A stretch of DNA of 54,734 nucleotides from an uncultured Clostridia bacterium (lineage in GTDB: Bacteria > Bacillota > Clostridia > Christensenellales > CALVMC01): NCBI GenBank assembly GCA_944342015.1, contig CALVMC010000008.1:1-54734 (forward strand), given 5' to 3'. The notes under the pieces are model-generated. The model was not told the origin of the DNA and ran no database searches. It was given only the letters and a program-made list of their open reading frames with translations. Shown here piece after piece: positions 26,968-35,939 of this stretch. The position numbers and the translations under genes were made by a program. Within the stretch, counting starts at the first letter, position 1; every line of letters begins with the position of its first letter.

Positions 26968-28710
26968 TTAATTAAAGCTGTTTCTTTTTACATACTTGGT
27001 ATGCAAAGCTTCGTGTGCCTTATGGCTGTTCGGTTTTTCGAAATAACTATCGTAAATTTCTCTTATAGCCGGGTTATGATGCGACATACGAAGTTTCATT
27101 GCTTTATCGGTTTTATAGATAGCCGAAGCTCTGAGTTTTTTATAGTCGACGGTGTTTCTTGTGTGCGCATCGAGTATCGGCTGACCTCCGCCGTTCACAC
27201 AGCCTCCGGGACAGCTCATAACTTCTATGAAGTGATAATCGGCTTTACCCTGTTTTACTTTTTCCATCATATCACGGGCAGCCGAAAGACTTGAAACTAC
27301 CGCAACTTTAACTTTCATTCCCGCAATATCGTAAACTGCTTCTTTTACGCTGGAATTTCCTCTTACTTCATTGAAGTCGATATTGTTCAAATCGCTTCCG
27401 GTAAGAACAGAAGCTACCGTTCTTAAAGCCGCTTCCATAACTCCGCCCGTTGCGCCGAATATAAGACCTGCACCCGAACCGATACCCAAAGGAGCGTCGA
27501 ACTGCTCGTTTTTTAAGTTGTTGAACATTATACCGCATCTTTTGATAAGGCGTGCAAGTTCTCTTGTGGTAAGAACGGCGTCGATGTCTTTAACGCCGGC
27601 AGCCGACTGGTAAGGTCTGTCTTTTTCGTATTTTTTAGCCGTACAAGGCATAATGGAAACTACAAACATCTTTTTGGGGTCGATACCCATTTTTTCCGCA
27701 AAATAAGTTTTACAGCAAGCGCCGAACATCTGCTGCGGAGATTTGGCTGTGGAAAGATGATCTAAAAGTTCAGGATAATTGTGTTCCATAAATTTAATCC
27801 AAGCAGGCGAACAGCTGGTCATCATAGGAAGTTTACCGCCGTTTTTGACTCTGTCTATAAACTCATACCCTTCTTCCATAATGGTAAGGTCTGCCGCAAA
27901 ATCGACATCGAAAACATTTTTAAATCCTAATTTTCTGAGAGCGGCTACCATTTTACCTTCGACATTTTTGCCGATAGGATAACCGAATTCTTCGCCCAAG
28001 GCAACTCTTATGGAAGGAGCCGTACCTACAACCACATATTTATCGGGATTGTTCAATGCTTCGAGAACTTCGTCTATTTCGTCTTTTTCTCTTAAAGCGC
28101 CTGTCGGGCAAACATTAATACACTGACCGCAGTTAACGCAGCTTACTTCCCCTAAGGGCTGTTCGAAAGCGCAGGCTATATGGGTATCGAAACCTTTCGA
28201 ATTTGCGCCGATAACCGAAACCGACTGATAAGCCTGACAAGCTGCAACGCAGCGGCGGCAAAGAATACATTTGGAGTTATCTCTCACGATACTTAAACTG
28301 CTGTTGTCAACCTTACTTTCGGTTTTAACGCCATCGTAGCTGTCGCTTTTGCAACCGAGTTCGTAAGAAAGCTTATTAAGTTCGCAGCTGCCGTTTCTGA
28401 CGCAACTCAAACAATCCTGATTGTGATTGGAAAGAAGAAGTTCGACGGTTTTTTTACGACTGTCGAGAACTTTCGGGGAATTCGTAATAACTTCCATTCC
28501 CTCGCTAACCGGATAAACGCAGGAAGCGACGAGATTTCTTGCTCCCTTAACTTCAACGACGCAGACTCTGCAAGCGCCGATTTTGTTAATATCTTTCAAA
28601 TAACATAAAGTCGGTATTTTAATGCCGGCGATATTTGCAGCCTCGAGGATAGTAGTTCCTTCGGGCACCGTTACACTAAGACCGTTTATTTTTAAATTAA
28701 TTTTTTTCAT
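26968..28710 (-). CDS. hydA: [FeFe]-hydrogenase catalytic subunit
   Basis: Reduces protons with electrons from ferredoxin and NADH. It is 580 aa: N-terminal [2Fe-2S] domain (Cys 36, 47, 50, 64), a His-ligated [4Fe-4S] segment (HNQDCLSCVRNGSC, 96-109), two [4Fe-4S] motifs (148-159, 191-201), then the H-cluster domain. L2 is MPCTAKKYE (354-362) and L3 EVMSCPGGCVNGGGQP. L1 reads TSCSPAW (298-304), with Ser in place of the second Cys of the usual TSCCPxW. The small-subunit domain is fused at the C-terminus. It is the last gene of hydCBA. Confidence 0.94.
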   Translation of the reverse strand: MKKINLKINGLSVTVPEGTTILEAANIAGIKIPTLCYLKDINKIGACRVCVVEVKGARNLVASCVYPVSEGMEVITNSPKVLDSRKKTVELLLSNHNQDCLSCVRNGSCELNKLSYELGCKSDSYDGVKTESKVDNSSLSIVRDNSKCILCRRCVAACQAYQSVSVIGANSKGFDTHIACAFEQPLGEVSCVNCGQCINVCPTGALREKDEIDEVLEALNNPDKYVVVGTAPSIRVALGEEFGYPIGKNVEGKMVAALRKLGFKNVFDVDFAADLTIMEEGYEFIDRVKNGGKLPMMTSCSPAWIKFMEHNYPELLDHLSTAKSPQQMFGACCKTYFAEKMGIDPKKMFVVSIMPCTAKKYEKDRPYQSAAGVKDIDAVLTTRELARLIKRCGIMFNNLKNEQFDAPLGIGSGAGLIFGATGGVMEAALRTVASVLTGSDLNNIDFNEVRGNSSVKEAVYDIAGMKVKVAVVSSLSAARDMMEKVKQGKADYHFIEVMSCPGGCVNGGGQPILDAHTRNTVDYKKLRASAIYKTDKAMKLRMSHHNPAIREIYDSYFEKPNSHKAHEALHTKYVKRNSFN

Positions 28711-28715
28711 AATAA

Positions 28716-30605
28716 TTACTCCTTAACGATTGCCTTGAACTTACAAGCGGACATACAAGCGCCGCACTTAATACACTTCGAGGTGTCGATAGTGAATTTT
28801 TCTTTAATTTTACCCGTAATAGCGTTTACAGGACAGTTTCTCGAACAGAGCGAACAACCGATACATCTGTCGGTAATTCTGTATGTAACGAGTTTTTTAC
28901 AAACGCCGGCAGGACATTTTTTATCCACGACGTGAGCCTCGTACTCTGAACGGAAATAACGAAGAGTAGAAATAACGGGGTTAGGAGCAGTCTGACCAAG
29001 TCCGCAAAGAGAATTGTTTTTTATGTAGTAACAAAGTTCTTCCATTTTATCGAGATCTTCCAAAGTGCCTCTTCCCTCTGTAATTTTGGTAAGCATTTCG
29101 AGAAGTCTTTTTGTCCCTACACGGCAAGGAGTACATTTTCCGCAAGATTCTTCCACTGTAAATTCTAAGAAGAATTTAGCGATATCGACCATACAGTTGT
29201 CTTCGTCCATAACGATAAGACCGCCACTACCCATCATAGAACCTATCTGGATAAGGTTATCGTAATCGATAGGAGTGTCGATAAGCTGAGCGGGAATACA
29301 GCCTCCGGAAGGACCGCCGGTCTGAGCAGCCTTGAATTTTCTTCCGTTAGGAATACCGCCGCCGATTTCCTCTACGATTTCTCTTAATGTAGTCCCCATA
29401 GGAATTTCTACAAGACCGGTGTCGTTGGTTTTACCGCAAAGAGCGAAAACCTTTGTACCTTTGGATTTTTCCGTACCCATTTTAGAGAACCATTCGGAAC
29501 CTCTGTTAATGATTTCGGGAATATTGGCGTAGGTTTCTACATTGTTCAAAAGGGTGGGTTTTCCGAAAAGACCTTTGATAGCCGGGAACGGAGGTCTCGG
29601 ACGGGGCTCGCCTCTGTTACCTTCGATAGAAGTCATAAGAGCCGTTTCCTCGCCGCAGACGAATGCGCCCGCACCGTAACGGAGATCTATATCGAAATCG
29701 AAACCGCTGCCTAAAATGTTACTGCCTAAAAGACCGTAATCTCTTGCCTGTGAAATAGCCGTTTGAAGTCTTTCGATAGCAACAGGATATTCCGCACGGA
29801 TATACACATAACCTTGATTAGAGCCAACGGCATAACCTGCGATAGTCATAGCTTCTATAACGCTGTTCGGGTCGCCTTCGAGAATCGACCTGTCCATGAA
29901 AGCGCCGGGATCGCCTTCGTCTGCGTTACAGCAAACATATTTGATTTTACCCTCAGCGTTTTTTGCGAACTGCCATTTGTTACCTGTGGGGAAACCGCCG
30001 CCGCCTCTTCCTCTGAGACCGGATTCTTTTACGATATCGATAACTTCCTGAGGTTTAAGTCTTGTAAGACACTTAATCAACGCCTGATATCCGTCGAGAG
30101 CGATATACTCGTCTATATTTTCAGGGTCGATAACGCCGCAGTTTCTCAAAGCGATTTTCTTTTGTTTTTTGTAAAAAGATACATCGTAAAGATTTTTGAT
30201 TTCGGGATTGTCTCTTTGTTCGTGGTGAAGATACTTATCGACTCTGTTTCCCTTTACGAGATGTTCGTTGAAAATTTCTTCTACATATTCAGGCTTTATC
30301 TGAGAATAGAAACTTCCTTCCGGATAAACCATAACGATAGGACCGCTTGCGCAACGGCCGAAACAACCTGTCTTTACGATATTTATCTGATCGTCCATTT
30401 TGTTATCGTGAACGAGCTGTTTGAATTTTTCATATATTTTAACACTGTGACTTGAAGCGCAACCTGTACTTCCGCAAATGAGAACGGTACGCATAAATTT
30501 TTCGCTTCCGATAGTTTCGTTAACTACTCTTGCTCCTTTACGGATACTCATAGAAAGCTTCAAATCTTCTTTAATCTTATTTATATCACTTATAGTCTTT
30601 TTCAT
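28716..30605 (-). CDS. hydB: bifurcating hydrogenase subunit HydB (NuoF-like)
   Basis: A flavoprotein subunit of 629 aa. Domains in order: thioredoxin-like [2Fe-2S] (CGSTGCASS and TGCFGRCASGP, residues 43-115), NuoF core with the FMN/NAD loop GRGGGGFPTGNKW (near 200), the [4Fe-4S] motif ESCGKCTPCRVGT (near 485), and a C-terminal 2[4Fe-4S] ferredoxin (CIGCSLCSRNCP, CIKCGACMSACKF). It is the NADH site where bifurcation or confurcation takes place. Spacing to hydA is 5 nt and to hydC 11 nt, so one operon. Confidence 0.94.
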   Translation of the reverse strand: MKKTISDINKIKEDLKLSMSIRKGARVVNETIGSEKFMRTVLICGSTGCASSHSVKIYEKFKQLVHDNKMDDQINIVKTGCFGRCASGPIVMVYPEGSFYSQIKPEYVEEIFNEHLVKGNRVDKYLHHEQRDNPEIKNLYDVSFYKKQKKIALRNCGVIDPENIDEYIALDGYQALIKCLTRLKPQEVIDIVKESGLRGRGGGGFPTGNKWQFAKNAEGKIKYVCCNADEGDPGAFMDRSILEGDPNSVIEAMTIAGYAVGSNQGYVYIRAEYPVAIERLQTAISQARDYGLLGSNILGSGFDFDIDLRYGAGAFVCGEETALMTSIEGNRGEPRPRPPFPAIKGLFGKPTLLNNVETYANIPEIINRGSEWFSKMGTEKSKGTKVFALCGKTNDTGLVEIPMGTTLREIVEEIGGGIPNGRKFKAAQTGGPSGGCIPAQLIDTPIDYDNLIQIGSMMGSGGLIVMDEDNCMVDIAKFFLEFTVEESCGKCTPCRVGTKRLLEMLTKITEGRGTLEDLDKMEELCYYIKNNSLCGLGQTAPNPVISTLRYFRSEYEAHVVDKKCPAGVCKKLVTYRITDRCIGCSLCSRNCPVNAITGKIKEKFTIDTSKCIKCGACMSACKFKAIVKE

Positions 30606-30616
30606 AACCGTACCCC

Positions 30617-31117
30617 TTAATCCTTGAATTTATCCAATATGGCATCTACTTCGTCAGCTTTAACCTTACCGAAAACTTCTCCGTTAATGGTCATAACGGG
30701 AGCAAGACCGCAGCAACCGATACAACGGGTAGCATTAAGAGAAAATTTAAGGTCGCTTGTACAGTCGCCCGGAGCTATGTCGAGTCTGTTCTGAATTTTC
30801 TCGATAACGTCTCCCGCCCCTTTAACATAACAAGCAGTACCGAGACAAACACTGATATCGTACTTGCCGTTCGGATTAAGCAGGAACTGAGTGTAAAAAG
30901 TGACGACGCCGAAAATTTTTTCAAGCGGCACGCCAAGTTCTTCCGAAACGATTTTTTGAACTTCGATAGGCAGATAGCCGTAAATACCCTGAGCTTTTTG
31001 TAAAGCGGGCATAAGCGCACCTTCCGTACCTTTAAGCTCTTTAAGCATTTTTCTGAGTTCTGCTTCCTGCTCTTTGGTTCCGGCAAAGTCAACGCTTGTG
31101 AGTTTGATTTTACCCAT
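30617..31117 (-). CDS. hydC: bifurcating hydrogenase subunit HydC (NuoE-like)
   Basis: A 166-aa thioredoxin-fold [2Fe-2S] subunit. Cluster Cys lie in the CLGTACYVKGA segment and in TRCIGCCGLAPVM. ALMPALQKAQGIYGYLP is the typical N-terminal helix. The frame extends 7 codons upstream, but AGGAGG is placed exactly for the ATG at 31117. First gene of hydCBA, behind the promoter at 31179-31207. Confidence 0.93.
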   Translation of the reverse strand: MGKIKLTSVDFAGTKEQEAELRKMLKELKGTEGALMPALQKAQGIYGYLPIEVQKIVSEELGVPLEKIFGVVTFYTQFLLNPNGKYDISVCLGTACYVKGAGDVIEKIQNRLDIAPGDCTSDLKFSLNATRCIGCCGLAPVMTINGEVFGKVKADEVDAILDKFKD

Positions 31118-31178
31118 AAATCCTCCTAACATTAACATAAAATAGCGTTATACGCCAAAATATTTTATAAATCAATTA

Positions 31179-31207
31179 ATTATAACACGATAAAATTTTT
31201 AACACAA
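31179..31207 (-). promoter_or_regulatory. promoter of the hydCBA operon
   Basis: Minus-strand TTGTGT (31202-31207), 17-nt spacer, perfect TATAAT (31179-31184). GTGTTA occurs twice around it. No clear Rex palindrome (TTGTTAA-type) can be seen, although Rex control would be usual for such an operon. Confidence 0.7.
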
Positions 31208-31272
31208 GGAAAAAGCGATACAAAAAGTACGATTTTGTGAAAAAAATAACTATATATTAAACCTTTGGTAAA

Positions 31273-32013
31273 TTAAGGCAATTTTATATCTCTTTTTCCG
31301 TATACCGGAACGGGCTTTCTTTTATGTTCGCTTGCCTTGATTTTTTTTATGATCAAATCTTTATTTTCGCAAGGTTTACCTTTAAGAAAGTTATCGATAT
31401 CTTTATAACTTATACCCATTTCCTTTTCGTCGGTTTGTCCTTCGTAAAGACCTGCCGAAGGAGCTTTATCTATAATGCTTGAAGGAGCATTTAAAAATTT
31501 CAGCATTTCATAGACTTCCGAAACGATCAAATCCCCTATCGGATTGAAATCGTAAGCTCCGTCGCCCCATTTGGTGAAATAACCGGTTGCATACTCGGAA
31601 AGATTACCCGTTCCGCAAACTATATATCCCCTGCTTTGAGCGACTGAATAAAGAAGTGTCATACGAAGTCTCGGATTGATATTAATAAAAGCGTCCTTTT
31701 TATTTTCGCCCAAAATGGGTTCGAGAACATTTTTAAGTTCTTTTTTTACGCAGGTAAGATCGGCTTCGAGAGTTTCGATATTAAACTGTTTTGCGACAGC
31801 AAGAGCGTCGTCTCTGTCTTTTCCGAAATTTATACTACTTTCGCAAGGCATGATAACAGAAAGGACATTATCGGTTGCCATTTTACAGAGTATCCCGCAA
31901 AGGGTGCAATCTTTACCGCCGCTGTTACCGTAAACGATACCTTTTGCACCGCTGTCTTTTAAAATAGATTTAATCCAGTCAACTCTTTTTTTAACTTCGC
32001 TTTCACAATTCAT
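31273..32013 (-). CDS. nadE: NAD synthetase, ammonia-dependent short form
   Basis: Amidates deamido-NAD to NAD at the end of its synthesis. It is 246 aa with no glutaminase domain, so it uses free ammonia. The ATP pyrophosphatase loop reads YGNSGGKDCTLCG (near 28-40), with Cys where the family usually has Ser (SGGxDS). GTGNLSEYATGYFTKWGDGA is the conserved substrate region. AAGGTG precedes the ATG. It stands 155 nt upstream of hydC on the same strand. Confidence 0.9.
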   Translation of the reverse strand: MNCESEVKKRVDWIKSILKDSGAKGIVYGNSGGKDCTLCGILCKMATDNVLSVIMPCESSINFGKDRDDALAVAKQFNIETLEADLTCVKKELKNVLEPILGENKKDAFININPRLRMTLLYSVAQSRGYIVCGTGNLSEYATGYFTKWGDGAYDFNPIGDLIVSEVYEMLKFLNAPSSIIDKAPSAGLYEGQTDEKEMGISYKDIDNFLKGKPCENKDLIIKKIKASEHKRKPVPVYGKRDIKLP

Positions 32014-32108
32014 AAAATCACCTTTAAATAATAAGATAAAACTAATTAATAAAATTATAACATTTTTAAAGAAAAAATAAAGCGGTTTAAAGGTATTAAA
32101 AAAATTTA

Positions 32109-33107
32109 TTAAGCGTCCTCTTTTTTTCTTTTATAAAAATTGAAATTAGAACGGTATAAATCTTTAAAATATTTCAGAGATATAACGGTAGTATAAATAA
32201 CTCCACCGTAAGAAACTACGGGATAGCAATAATTAACGAGATTTTTAAAACCGATTGCAGACGGAACGATTGTCGCTACAAATATAACGATTATGCAGAG
32301 CATTTTATTTTTTATATATTTATTCGTCGCATCGAAAATTATTTTCCCGCTTGAAATCAAAGTAGTAAAAATTGAAAGCAGAATAATAATTCCTGCGGTA
32401 TATTTCATTCCTTTCGAAGAAGCTGCGTCAACCATAGGCATATCGGCGCCGGCAAATATGAGCGTCGAATAATAAACCATAAAAAGAAGAACGGAAACGG
32501 TAACGGTAACTATTAAAGAAGTCAAAGCTATCTGTCTGTCCGTAAGCTTTTTTCCCATAGGAACGATAAGATACCCCCCTAAAAGCATATTCATGGACAT
32601 ATAGGAAAAGGAAAGAAAAAAATTGTATTTTTGCGGAAACTCATAGAGCACCGGTTTATTTAAAGTAACCGTTGCTATGAGTATAATAATGACAGGAACA
32701 CAAATAAGATTAAGATTTTTAAGCGTTTTATAAGAAAAAGCCGACAGTATAAGAGATAGAACCGATAAAATAACCGAACCGCCTTTAAATCCGAATAAAT
32801 TCACGGAAATGTTTTCGGTTGCGGCACACATAGTTATGTAAACGATAACCGTACATAAAAGCAAAGCGTTTTCGGTATAAATATGAGTTTTCGGAAAAAG
32901 GCTTTCGTTAATATCTTTTTTTCCGTCACCATTCTTGCCCGTTTTCAGAAATATACCGCAAAGAAGCCCTGCTATAATTCCGGAAACGATTACTACAAAA
33001 GGCGATTGTCTGTTAAAAAACAGAACTACTTCCCTGCCTGTCGCAAAGCCTGCGCCCACTATTGCGCCAATAAACAAAAAAGCGATTTTAAGACATTCGA
33101 ACGCCAT
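32109..33107 (-). CDS. YkvI-like membrane transporter
   Basis: 332 aa with about ten membrane segments. The first carries GAIVGAGFATGREVVLFF, a glycine-rich break typical of the YkvI group in the APC superfamily. No substrate is known for this group. The C-terminus ends in a short basic tail (KRKKEDA). No ribosome site precedes the ATG; an AT-rich TATATT lies 5 nt before it, so this may be another leaderless start, though weaker than the others. It is followed by nadE after 95 nt. Confidence 0.78.
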   Translation of the reverse strand: MAFECLKIAFLFIGAIVGAGFATGREVVLFFNRQSPFVVIVSGIIAGLLCGIFLKTGKNGDGKKDINESLFPKTHIYTENALLLCTVIVYITMCAATENISVNLFGFKGGSVILSVLSLILSAFSYKTLKNLNLICVPVIIILIATVTLNKPVLYEFPQKYNFFLSFSYMSMNMLLGGYLIVPMGKKLTDRQIALTSLIVTVTVSVLLFMVYYSTLIFAGADMPMVDAASSKGMKYTAGIIILLSIFTTLISSGKIIFDATNKYIKNKMLCIIVIFVATIVPSAIGFKNLVNYCYPVVSYGGVIYTTVISLKYFKDLYRSNFNFYKRKKEDA

Positions 33108-33289
33108 AATATAATATATAAGAAGAACGGAAAAATATAATAGTCTATTTACAATAACTGTTTTTTATTAAATTATTTATATGACATTCGATAAATTTTT
33201 AATTATTTTAGGTACATTTTTTGAAAAAACAAAACAAGATAACAAAAATCAGAATACAACTAACAATTAAATAAATTATTTTAAATAAA

Positions 33290-33778
33290 TCATGTAGAAA
33301 GCTCTATAATTTCTATACCTTTTTCTTTTGCGTATTTTTTGGTATAAGAAGAACCGCCGAAATTTCTTTTTACAAAGCACACTAATTTAGAAGCGTTATC
33401 TACAAGGGCTCTGTTTCTTTCGAACATACATTCCTGAGTATAATCTTCCGATATGTAATAAACGCTGTTTGCAAGTTCTTTTATTTTTTCGTAGATTTCC
33501 TTATCGATACTTTTCCAGTTAGCAGTCTGATTTCTGCAAGGAAGAAAAAGTATAAGCTTTATTTTTTTCATCGCATTTCTGACTCTTAAAACGGTAGCGG
33601 CAGCCATAGTATCGAACCCTAACGCACCGCCGCATAAAAAATACTCGGTACCCGAAACGGCAAGCTCTAAAACAACCGCTTCAAGACTGTCCTGCAACGG
33701 AATAATATCTTTTTCGGAAATTATTCTGTGCCCCGTAAAAGCACAGGCTTTACTTTTGTCTATTTCAGTTATTTTCAT
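33290..33778 (-). CDS. SLOG-family protein (DUF1273/YpsA-like)
   Basis: 162 aa, Rossmann-like. Family marks are CAFTGHRII at residues 11-19, CGGALGFDTMAA (nucleotide-binding glycine loop) near 49-60, and NRALVDNASKLVCFV near 121-135. SLOG domains bind nucleotides or nucleotide-derived ligands; YpsA-type members in Bacilli affect cell division and stress, but the activity is not known. It overlaps the 3' end of the preceding gene by 14 nt and has no separate ribosome site, so translation is coupled. Upstream of it on this strand come the small secreted protein gene and rsfS. Confidence 0.82.
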   Translation of the reverse strand: MKITEIDKSKACAFTGHRIISEKDIIPLQDSLEAVVLELAVSGTEYFLCGGALGFDTMAAATVLRVRNAMKKIKLILFLPCRNQTANWKSIDKEIYEKIKELANSVYYISEDYTQECMFERNRALVDNASKLVCFVKRNFGGSSYTKKYAKEKGIEIIELST

Positions 33779-34154
33779 AATCGGTTAAAATATCCAGAAC
33801 GGTTTTTTCTCTGTCACGCATTTTTAAAGCTAATTCGTAAATTTTTTCCGTGTCGTTTCCGCCCTTTCTTTTTAGATAAATAATTTGGTTGTATATATCG
33901 GCATCGATACTTAAAAAAATTACAGTTCCGTCCGTAACTGTTTCGGCATTTTTCCTTGCTGTTTTAAGTATCTCGGCGTTTTCGCTTCTTGTAAATACAG
34001 GTTTGGTTCTGAGCGCCGCAAGTATAATATCTTCATAAACAAGTACTTCAACCGTAACGATTCTGTCATCGGTTTTTATGCACTCTTCCACCTGAACGGA
34101 CAAAGGAAAAGACGCCGCAACCATACACATTAAAGTTATAATAGCAGTTTTCAT
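33765..34154 (-). CDS. small secreted or anchored protein, unknown
   Basis: About 129 aa, not recognised. The N-terminus from the ATG at 34154 is a plausible signal peptide (MKTAIITLMCMVAASFPLSV). The mature part is alpha/beta with VTVEVLVYEDIILAALRT and a YNQIIYLKRKGG segment, ending in a helix. An upstream in-frame TTG at 34190 would add 12 residues and bury the signal, so I prefer the ATG, though neither start has a ribosome site. A distant likeness to YhcN/YlaJ-type sporulation proteins was considered and cannot be supported. Confidence 0.55.
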   Translation of the reverse strand: MKTAIITLMCMVAASFPLSVQVEECIKTDDRIVTVEVLVYEDIILAALRTKPVFTRSENAEILKTARKNAETVTDGTVIFLSIDADIYNQIIYLKRKGGNDTEKIYELALKMRDREKTVLDILTDYENN

Positions 34155-34218
34155 AATAGTAGTTTCGGAAAATTTTAACAAAATATCCAAAATATTATTA
34201 AGTTTATCTTTTGTAAAA

Positions 34219-34563
34219 TCAGTTTTCTATTTTTTTAATATTCGAGCCCTTTTCCCAAAGTTTGTCAAGAGCGTAATAATCTCTCAAACTGTCTTCGAAA
34301 ATATGGACTATGATATCCCCGTAATCCAAAATTGCCCATTTACCTTCCTTTACCCCCTCTTTTCGGATAGGTTCGAATCCTTTTTCGGCAAGTTTTTCTT
34401 CGGTATTTTCCGCAAGGGCTTTAACCTGAGAAGAGCTGCCGCCGGAAGCAATAACGAAATAATCCGCAATAACCGTCTGACCTTTAAGATTGAGAACGGA
34501 AATGTCTTTTCCTTTTTTTTCCGAAATTGCTTCGGTAATAATATTCAATTTTTTTATTGCCAT
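34219..34563 (-). CDS. rsfS: ribosomal silencing factor RsfS
   Basis: 114 aa. Binds ribosomal protein uL14 and blocks subunit joining when nutrients are low. Diagnostic segments are KGKDISVLNLKGQTVIADYF (residues 17-36), VIASGGSSSQVKALAENTEE, and DYGDIIVHIFEDSLRDYYALDKLW at the end. GAGG precedes the ATG. It follows nadD-yqeK after 38 nt, the usual order in Firmicutes except that a LytR-type gene between them is missing. Confidence 0.95.
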   Translation of the reverse strand: MAIKKLNIITEAISEKKGKDISVLNLKGQTVIADYFVIASGGSSSQVKALAENTEEKLAEKGFEPIRKEGVKEGKWAILDYGDIIVHIFEDSLRDYYALDKLWEKGSNIKKIEN

Positions 34564-34601
34564 ATAAACCTCGTTTTTTTGTCTGAAATTTGAATTCTCT
34601 A

Positions 34602-35699
34602 TTAATTATTTACATATCTGTCGTAAGCCGACTTGGTCAGATAATAAATATCCTTACCCTTTCCGAGCAAATATTCATAAGACCTTTCAATAGCTTTTTT
34701 AAAACCTTTATCGTAATCGGAAAAGGAAATTTTTCTGAGATTTTCCACTCCTTCGAATTTTCTGTTTTCCTCAATCATATCGGCAAGATAAACTATTTTA
34801 TCGAGTGCGGTCATATTTTCTCTTGCGGTAGTATGAAATCTTATTGCGTCCAAAATTTCTTTATCGCCGATATCAAGTTCTCTTTGGGCGATTTCTGCGC
34901 CCAAAAAAGCATGCATGACTTCGGTGTTCTCCGTTCCTTCAGGAACGGGATATTTTGCCATTTTTTCATTTTTTGCTACATCGTGTAAAAGAGAAGAAAG
35001 AAATACTTTTTCGAACGGAAGACCTGCTTGCTCGTTAAGTTTAAGCGCAGTCAATACCACCGAACAAGTATGTCTGAACCTATCGGGATTTAATCTCTTT
35101 TTTACCTCTTCTACTAAATTTTCGTAATAATGATAAAGATTGTATTTTTTAATAATTTGGTCGGTTTTCGGCGTAACAAGCCCGTCTGCGCCCATTTTGA
35201 GTTCGTAAAGAGCTCTTATACGCTGAGAAGATACATCGCAATCAAAATCGAAAACGGTAATTTTTCCACCTGAATTATTGTATTTATCGACTTCTTTTTC
35301 AATATTGAAATTGCCTCTTGCTCCGACTATTATTGGAACCGACCTTGCAATGAAATCGGGGTTTTTCCAACTGTGAAAATTCAGCATACTGTCCCCGCCC
35401 ATAACGAAAGTAAACTCGCCGTAAATTTTTTTAAGTTCAACTACGGTATCGGCAGTATAATGAATCTTATCGTCCTTGCCTTCAATTTTGCAAACCGAAG
35501 TATTTTCATCTAAAAGCTCGTTTAGCATTTCGATTTTTATTTCGAAAGGAATATCTCCTTTACCTATTTTGTGAGGGGGATTGTTCGATGGTAGTAAAAC
35601 TATGTTATCGAAACCGAATACTTCTTTAACCTTTTCGATAAGTTTTATATGTCCTATATGCAAAGGATTGAAAGAGCCCCCGAAAACTGCTATACTCAT
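34602..35699 (-). CDS. nadD: NadD-YqeK fusion: nicotinate-nucleotide adenylyltransferase plus HD phosphatase
   Basis: 365 aa in two domains. Residues 1-190: NadD, which adenylylates NaMN, with FGGSFNPLHIGHIKL (5-19), SNNPPHK near 38 and SSQRIRAL near 155. Residues 192-365: YqeK-type HD domain (RHTCSVVLTALKL, then SLLHDVAKNE and FHTTARENM), which in other bacteria hydrolyses Ap4A. The two are separate adjacent genes in Bacillus but joined in many Clostridia. The HD residues look intact, so both activities are likely. AT-rich direct repeats lie just upstream. Confidence 0.93.
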   Translation of the reverse strand: MSIAVFGGSFNPLHIGHIKLIEKVKEVFGFDNIVLLPSNNPPHKIGKGDIPFEIKIEMLNELLDENTSVCKIEGKDDKIHYTADTVVELKKIYGEFTFVMGGDSMLNFHSWKNPDFIARSVPIIVGARGNFNIEKEVDKYNNSGGKITVFDFDCDVSSQRIRALYELKMGADGLVTPKTDQIIKKYNLYHYYENLVEEVKKRLNPDRFRHTCSVVLTALKLNEQAGLPFEKVFLSSLLHDVAKNEKMAKYPVPEGTENTEVMHAFLGAEIAQRELDIGDKEILDAIRFHTTARENMTALDKIVYLADMIEENRKFEGVENLRKISFSDYDKGFKKAIERSYEYLLGKGKDIYYLTKSAYDRYVNN

Positions 35700-35731
35700 A
35701 ATTTAATTATACACAATTAAAAATTTTTGTC

Positions 35732-35774
35732 GAACAAATTTTTATATTTTTATTGAACAAATTTTTATATTTTA
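35732..35774. repeat. 20-nt direct repeat pair upstream of nadD-yqeK
   Basis: GAACAAATTTTTATATTTT occurs at 35732 and again at 35755, 23 nt apart. A GGCA/TGCC mini-hairpin follows. The gap 35700-35939 otherwise shows no gene. Confidence 0.6.
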
Positions 35775-35939
35775 TCTTGGCATTTTATCTTGCCGACTAT
35801 TTCGGATAAAAGAAAATCTTAACTTTATTATCTGAATCGATAAAAGTATTTTACCCTGCCTTTAATTCGGACAGAGAAAACAAAATACAGAGTATAAAAA
35901 AAGACAAGCAAGAAATAATTTTAAACGAGGTATAAAAAA

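Noticed and set aside
29763..30455. 230-codon frame antisense to hydB
   Set aside because: Shadow frame; hydB motifs on the minus strand are unambiguous here.
31139..31272. Rex operator upstream of hydCBA
   Set aside because: TTGTGTTAAAA is suggestive but no matching inverted half-site is present at the right spacing.
35732..35774. CRISPR-like repeats
   Set aside because: Only two AT-rich copies, 3 nt apart, with no spacer; nothing CRISPR-associated in the window.
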